Source of the DNA: Paracoccus sp. S-4012 | Lineage (GTDB): Bacteria > Pseudomonadota > Alphaproteobacteria > Rhodobacterales > Rhodobacteraceae | Length of the DNA: 64,000 nt | Reading direction: 5' to 3' | Assembly: GCF_009674885.1 (NCBI RefSeq) | Contig: NZ_WKKA01000001.1 | Span: forward strand, 1 to 64,000 | Shown here: positions 61,397 through 64,000 of the stretch, piece by piece | Layout of the letters: the number at the start of each line of letters is the position of its first letter | How positions within the stretch are numbered: the stretch's first letter is position 1 | Program-made: the position numbers and the translations under genes | The notes under the pieces: generated by a model | Database searches by the model: none | What the model was told of the DNA's origin: nothing | What the model saw: only the letters and a program-made list of their open reading frames with translations

Positions 61397-61531
61397 CCCC
61401 ACGCCGCAAGCGTCGGTGTGGACTCCGATCATTCCGGCGGCGCGACCCATCGCGCTGCCGGTTCCCGCCGCCTGGTAATGCGCGCCCGTGAGGCGACCCC
61501 CTTGCCGTATTCGCTGCCCGAGGAAACCGCC

Positions 61532-62308
61532 ATGACCACTGACCGCGACCTGCCGCGTACGCCCTCGTTCTCGTTGGTCGGGCGTCGCGCGCTCGTCACG
61601 GGGGCAGGGCGCGGCATCGGTTTCGCGCTTGCCGCGGCGCTTGCCGAGGCGGGGGCCGAGGTCACGCTCTGGGCACGCGGCGCCGAGAGCATCGAGGCTG
61701 CAGCGGCACGGCTGCGCACTGCCGGTCGCAGCGCCAATGCGCAGGCCGTGGATGTGTCCGACCGGGCGGCGGTCGAGGCCGCGCTCGACGCGGGCCCCGC
61801 CTTCGACATTCTCGTGAGCAACGCCGGGACCAACATCCCGCAGCCTTTCACCGAGATGACCGAGGACGCGTTCGACACGGTCATGGACCTGAACGTGCGC
61901 GCCGCCTTCTTCACCATGCAGGCGGTGGCGCGGCGGATGATCGCCGAGGGCGTACGCGGCTCGATCATCCAGATTTCCTCGCAGGCGGGCCTGGTCGGCG
62001 CCGCCGGGCGCTCGGCCTACACCGCCTCCAAGCACGCGACCGAGGGGCTGACCAAGGTCATCGCGATCGAGCTGGCGCCGCACGGCATCCGCGTCAACTC
62101 GATCTGCCCCACCTTTATCGAGACCGAGATGACCGGCCCGGCACTGGCCGATCCGGCCTTCCGGGGCTTCGTGGAGGGCAAGATCAAGCTCGGCCGGCTC
62201 GGCCAAGTCGAGGACCTGATGGGCGCGGCGGTGTTCCTCGCGTCCGACGCGGCGGCGCTGATGACGGGATCGTCGCTGGTCGTGGATGGCGGCTGGACCG
62301 CAGGCTGA
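61532..62308 (+). CDS. SDR-family oxidoreductase
   Basis: A 258-residue short-chain dehydrogenase. Cofactor motif TGAGRGIGFALA near 23, SNAGTN near 94, active site ISSQAG...YTASK near 145-168, and the C-terminal VVDGGWTAG. Start ATG 61532 has CGAGGAAA upstream. Third SDR in the window and second in the catabolic cluster. Confidence 0.9.
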   Translation: MTTDRDLPRTPSFSLVGRRALVTGAGRGIGFALAAALAEAGAEVTLWARGAESIEAAAARLRTAGRSANAQAVDVSDRAAVEAALDAGPAFDILVSNAGTNIPQPFTEMTEDAFDTVMDLNVRAAFFTMQAVARRMIAEGVRGSIIQISSQAGLVGAAGRSAYTASKHATEGLTKVIAIELAPHGIRVNSICPTFIETEMTGPALADPAFRGFVEGKIKLGRLGQVEDLMGAAVFLASDAAALMTGSSLVVDGGWTAG

Positions 62309-62324
62309 AACGAGAGGAAGCAGT

Positions 62325-62621
62325 ATGTTCTACCACATCGTGATGATGCAGTTTTCGGACGTGGCGGATGCAGCGTTCTTCGCGCGGGTCGATCACTATT
62401 GCGACCGTGTGCGGGCCGAATGCGCGGGCGTGCGCGACTACTTCATGGCGCCGAACGAGGCCGACCGCTCGGACGGGCTGACCCATGCTGTGGTCCTCGT
62501 CTGCGACGACTCGGCCAGCCACGACGCCTACCAGATCTCGCCCGCGCATCAGGAGATGAAGGCCTTCATGGCTCCCTTCATCACCCGTATCGTGGTCTTC
62601 GACGGCGGGCCGCAGGCATGA
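62325..62621 (+). CDS. Dabb-domain (stress-responsive alpha-beta barrel) protein
   Basis: A 98-residue protein starting MFYHIVMMQF with GAGAGGAAG upstream. HIVMMQF at the start, DGLTHAVVLVC and the HxxYxxSPAHQ pattern are the Dabb fold, a small dimeric barrel related to EthD and to polyketide cyclases. Function unknown. It overlaps the next gene by 4 bases (ATGA). Confidence 0.85.
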   Translation: MFYHIVMMQFSDVADAAFFARVDHYCDRVRAECAGVRDYFMAPNEADRSDGLTHAVVLVCDDSASHDAYQISPAHQEMKAFMAPFITRIVVFDGGPQA

Positions 62622-64000
62622 CCGCTCAACTGCCCACCCTGCAGCGCTTCATCGACCAGCACGGCCTCTCGGGCTGGGATGCCCTCATCGCCCGCGCCGA
62701 TGCCGAGCCGGAGTGGTTCTGGCCGGCAGTCATCGAATTTCTAGACCTGCGCTTCGGCACACCCTTCGAGCGCATCCTCGACCAGTCGCGCGGTCCCGAA
62801 TGGGCCGAGTGGTGCGTCGGCGGCACCACCAACATCGCCACGAACTGCCTGCAGCGCCCGCGCGACGCGGGCCTCGGCGGCAAGCCGGTGATCGAATGGG
62901 TCGGCGAAGACGCGGAGCGGCGGACCGTCACCTATGACGAACTCGCCGACGAGGTGGCGCATGTCGCCGCCGGCATGCAGGACCTCGGCATCCGACGGGG
63001 CGACGTGGTCGCGATCTTCATGCCCTCGGTCCCCGAGGCGATCGCGGCCTTCCTCGCCATCGTGTCGATCGGGGCGATCGCGCTGCCCGTGTTCTCGGGC
63101 TTCGGCGACGACGCGCTGGTGGACCGCCTGACCGATGGCGGCGCGGTGGCCGTCGTCACCGCCGACCGCACCTTCCGCCGCGGCAAGGCGATCGAGATGG
63201 CGGCGCAGGTCGCGGGTCTGCGTCATCGTTTGCCGGCCTTGCGCCATGTCATCGTGGCCCCACGGGAGCCGGGTGCGTCGGTGGAGGCAGGCTTCGTCTC
63301 CTGGGCCGACCTCGCCCGCACCGCACGCGCGCAGCCGCCGCTCGAACTGCCGGCCGAGACGCCGGCCATGCTGGTCTTCACCTCGGGCACCACGGGCCGC
63401 GCCAAGGGCACGGTCCACAGTCATTGCGGTTTCATGGTCAAGACCGCCGCCGACTACGGCCTGATCCACGACCTGAACGCGGGCGACCGGCTCCTCTGGA
63501 TGAGCGACATGGGCTGGCTCACCGGCCCGATGCTGGCCGCCGCCGTGCCGATGATGGGCGCGACGATGATCCTCGTCGAAGGAACGCCGGACTGGCCTGA
63601 CGCGGGCCGGATGTGGCGGCTTGCGGACGAACTCGGCGCGACCTTCCTCGGCGTGGCGCCGACCATGATCCGCGCTGTGATGCAGCAGCCCGAGGGCACC
63701 GTCGAGGCGCATGACCTCTCGGGCCTGCGGATCACCGCCTCGACCGGCGAGCCCTGGACGCCGGAAGCCTGGGAGTGGTTCCGCACCACGGTGCGCCGCG
63801 GCGGCGAGGTGCCGCTGCTGAACTATTCCGGCGGCACCGAGATCGGCGGCGGCATCCTTGGCACCAGCCTGCTGCACCGCGACCTGCCTCCCTGCGCCTT
63901 CGGCGGCCCGCTGCCGGGCATGCGGGTGGTGGCCCTGGGCGAGGACGGCGCATCGATCCGCCCCGGCGAGGTCGGTGAGCTTGCGCTCGCCGGGCCGAGC
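62618..64000 (+). CDS. Acyl-CoA/acetyl-CoA synthetase, partial at right edge
   Basis: The first 461 residues of an adenylate-forming synthetase that continues past the window. The long N-terminal cap (EFLDLRFGTPFERILDQS) resembles acetyl-CoA/acetoacetyl-CoA synthetases. Seen: P-loop FTSGTTGRAKGTVHSH near 250, WMSDMGWLTGP near 289 and NYSGGTEIGGG near 402. The C-terminal lysine domain lies off the window. It probably activates an acid imported by TctABC. Confidence 0.9.
   Translation, partial: MTAQLPTLQRFIDQHGLSGWDALIARADAEPEWFWPAVIEFLDLRFGTPFERILDQSRGPEWAEWCVGGTTNIATNCLQRPRDAGLGGKPVIEWVGEDAERRTVTYDELADEVAHVAAGMQDLGIRRGDVVAIFMPSVPEAIAAFLAIVSIGAIALPVFSGFGDDALVDRLTDGGAVAVVTADRTFRRGKAIEMAAQVAGLRHRLPALRHVIVAPREPGASVEAGFVSWADLARTARAQPPLELPAETPAMLVFTSGTTGRAKGTVHSHCGFMVKTAADYGLIHDLNAGDRLLWMSDMGWLTGPMLAAAVPMMGATMILVEGTPDWPDAGRMWRLADELGATFLGVAPTMIRAVMQQPEGTVEAHDLSGLRITASTGEPWTPEAWEWFRTTVRRGGEVPLLNYSGGTEIGGGILGTSLLHRDLPPCAFGGPLPGMRVVALGEDGASIRPGEVGELALAGPS

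Noticed and set aside
1..64000. CRISPR arrays, tRNA or rRNA genes
   Set aside because: No spaced short repeats, cloverleaf-like genes or rRNA segments were noticed; an exhaustive computed search was not possible.

Overview
The window is high-GC, gene-dense DNA from an alphaproteobacterium. It looks like the Rhodobacterales, judging from TRAP and tripartite-tricarboxylate transporters, MobC/relaxase types and codon bias; the genus is inferred and no rRNA or housekeeping marker is present. It has two halves: an accessory island of mobile and defence genes (about 1-32.2 kb), and a catabolic cluster (about 32.4-64 kb) that runs off the right edge.

Accessory half. A large serine recombinase runs off the left edge with a small partner gene upstream (1-1878). 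A DUF3320-type gene and a MobC/relaxase mobilization module with nested small genes follow (2.4-6.1 kb). Next is a type III restriction-modification locus whose methyltransferase frame is broken by two in-frame stops while the restriction subunit is intact (6.25-10.6 kb). Then come a secreted ClpP-like/LprI-like fusion (11.0-12.2 kb) and a 1,721-residue exonuclease + RecQ + UvrD-type helicase fusion (12.7-17.8 kb). A broken IS110-family copy and a lone SDR gene lead to a Gabija-like pair (OLD-type ATPase/TOPRIM nuclease plus UvrD-like helicase) lying between two near-identical direct copies of a short tyrosine recombinase (19.5-24.6 kb). An AT-richer gene fusing an ABC-type ATPase to a DUF4435 domain, resembling a merged PARIS system, follows (25.0-26.6 kb). 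The half ends with an HTH-methyltransferase fusion, a soluble FtsH-like AAA protease, a zinc-ribbon/GIY-YIG-like protein, an unknown protein and a ribbon-helix-helix protein.

Catabolic half. About 30 genes form eight transcription units: HMG-CoA-lyase-like; acyl-CoA carboxylase CT/BCCP/acyl-CoA ligase/SDR/TetR; enoyl-CoA hydratase; TRAP transporter plus a cysteine hydrolase; GMC oxidoreductase/CoA-transferase/ThDP lyase/nitroreductase/hydratase; biotin carboxylase plus acyl-CoA dehydrogenase; EthD/OYE/cupin/BioY/aldehyde dehydrogenase/racemase/MBL hydrolase; and TctBAC/SDR/Dabb/acyl-CoA synthetase. The same imperfect 16-bp palindrome (consensus ACAAACGNNCGTTTGT) lies at every promoter region of this half and not elsewhere, so the single TetR-type regulator probably controls the whole cluster and itself. 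The enzyme set (alcohol and aldehyde oxidation, CoA activation, methylacyl-CoA racemase, ene-reduction, dehydrogenation, biotin-dependent carboxylation, hydration, HMG-CoA-type cleavage, biotin uptake) suggests breakdown of a methyl-branched, possibly isoprenoid, compound by a route resembling leucine or acyclic-terpene catabolism. The substrate cannot be read from sequence alone.
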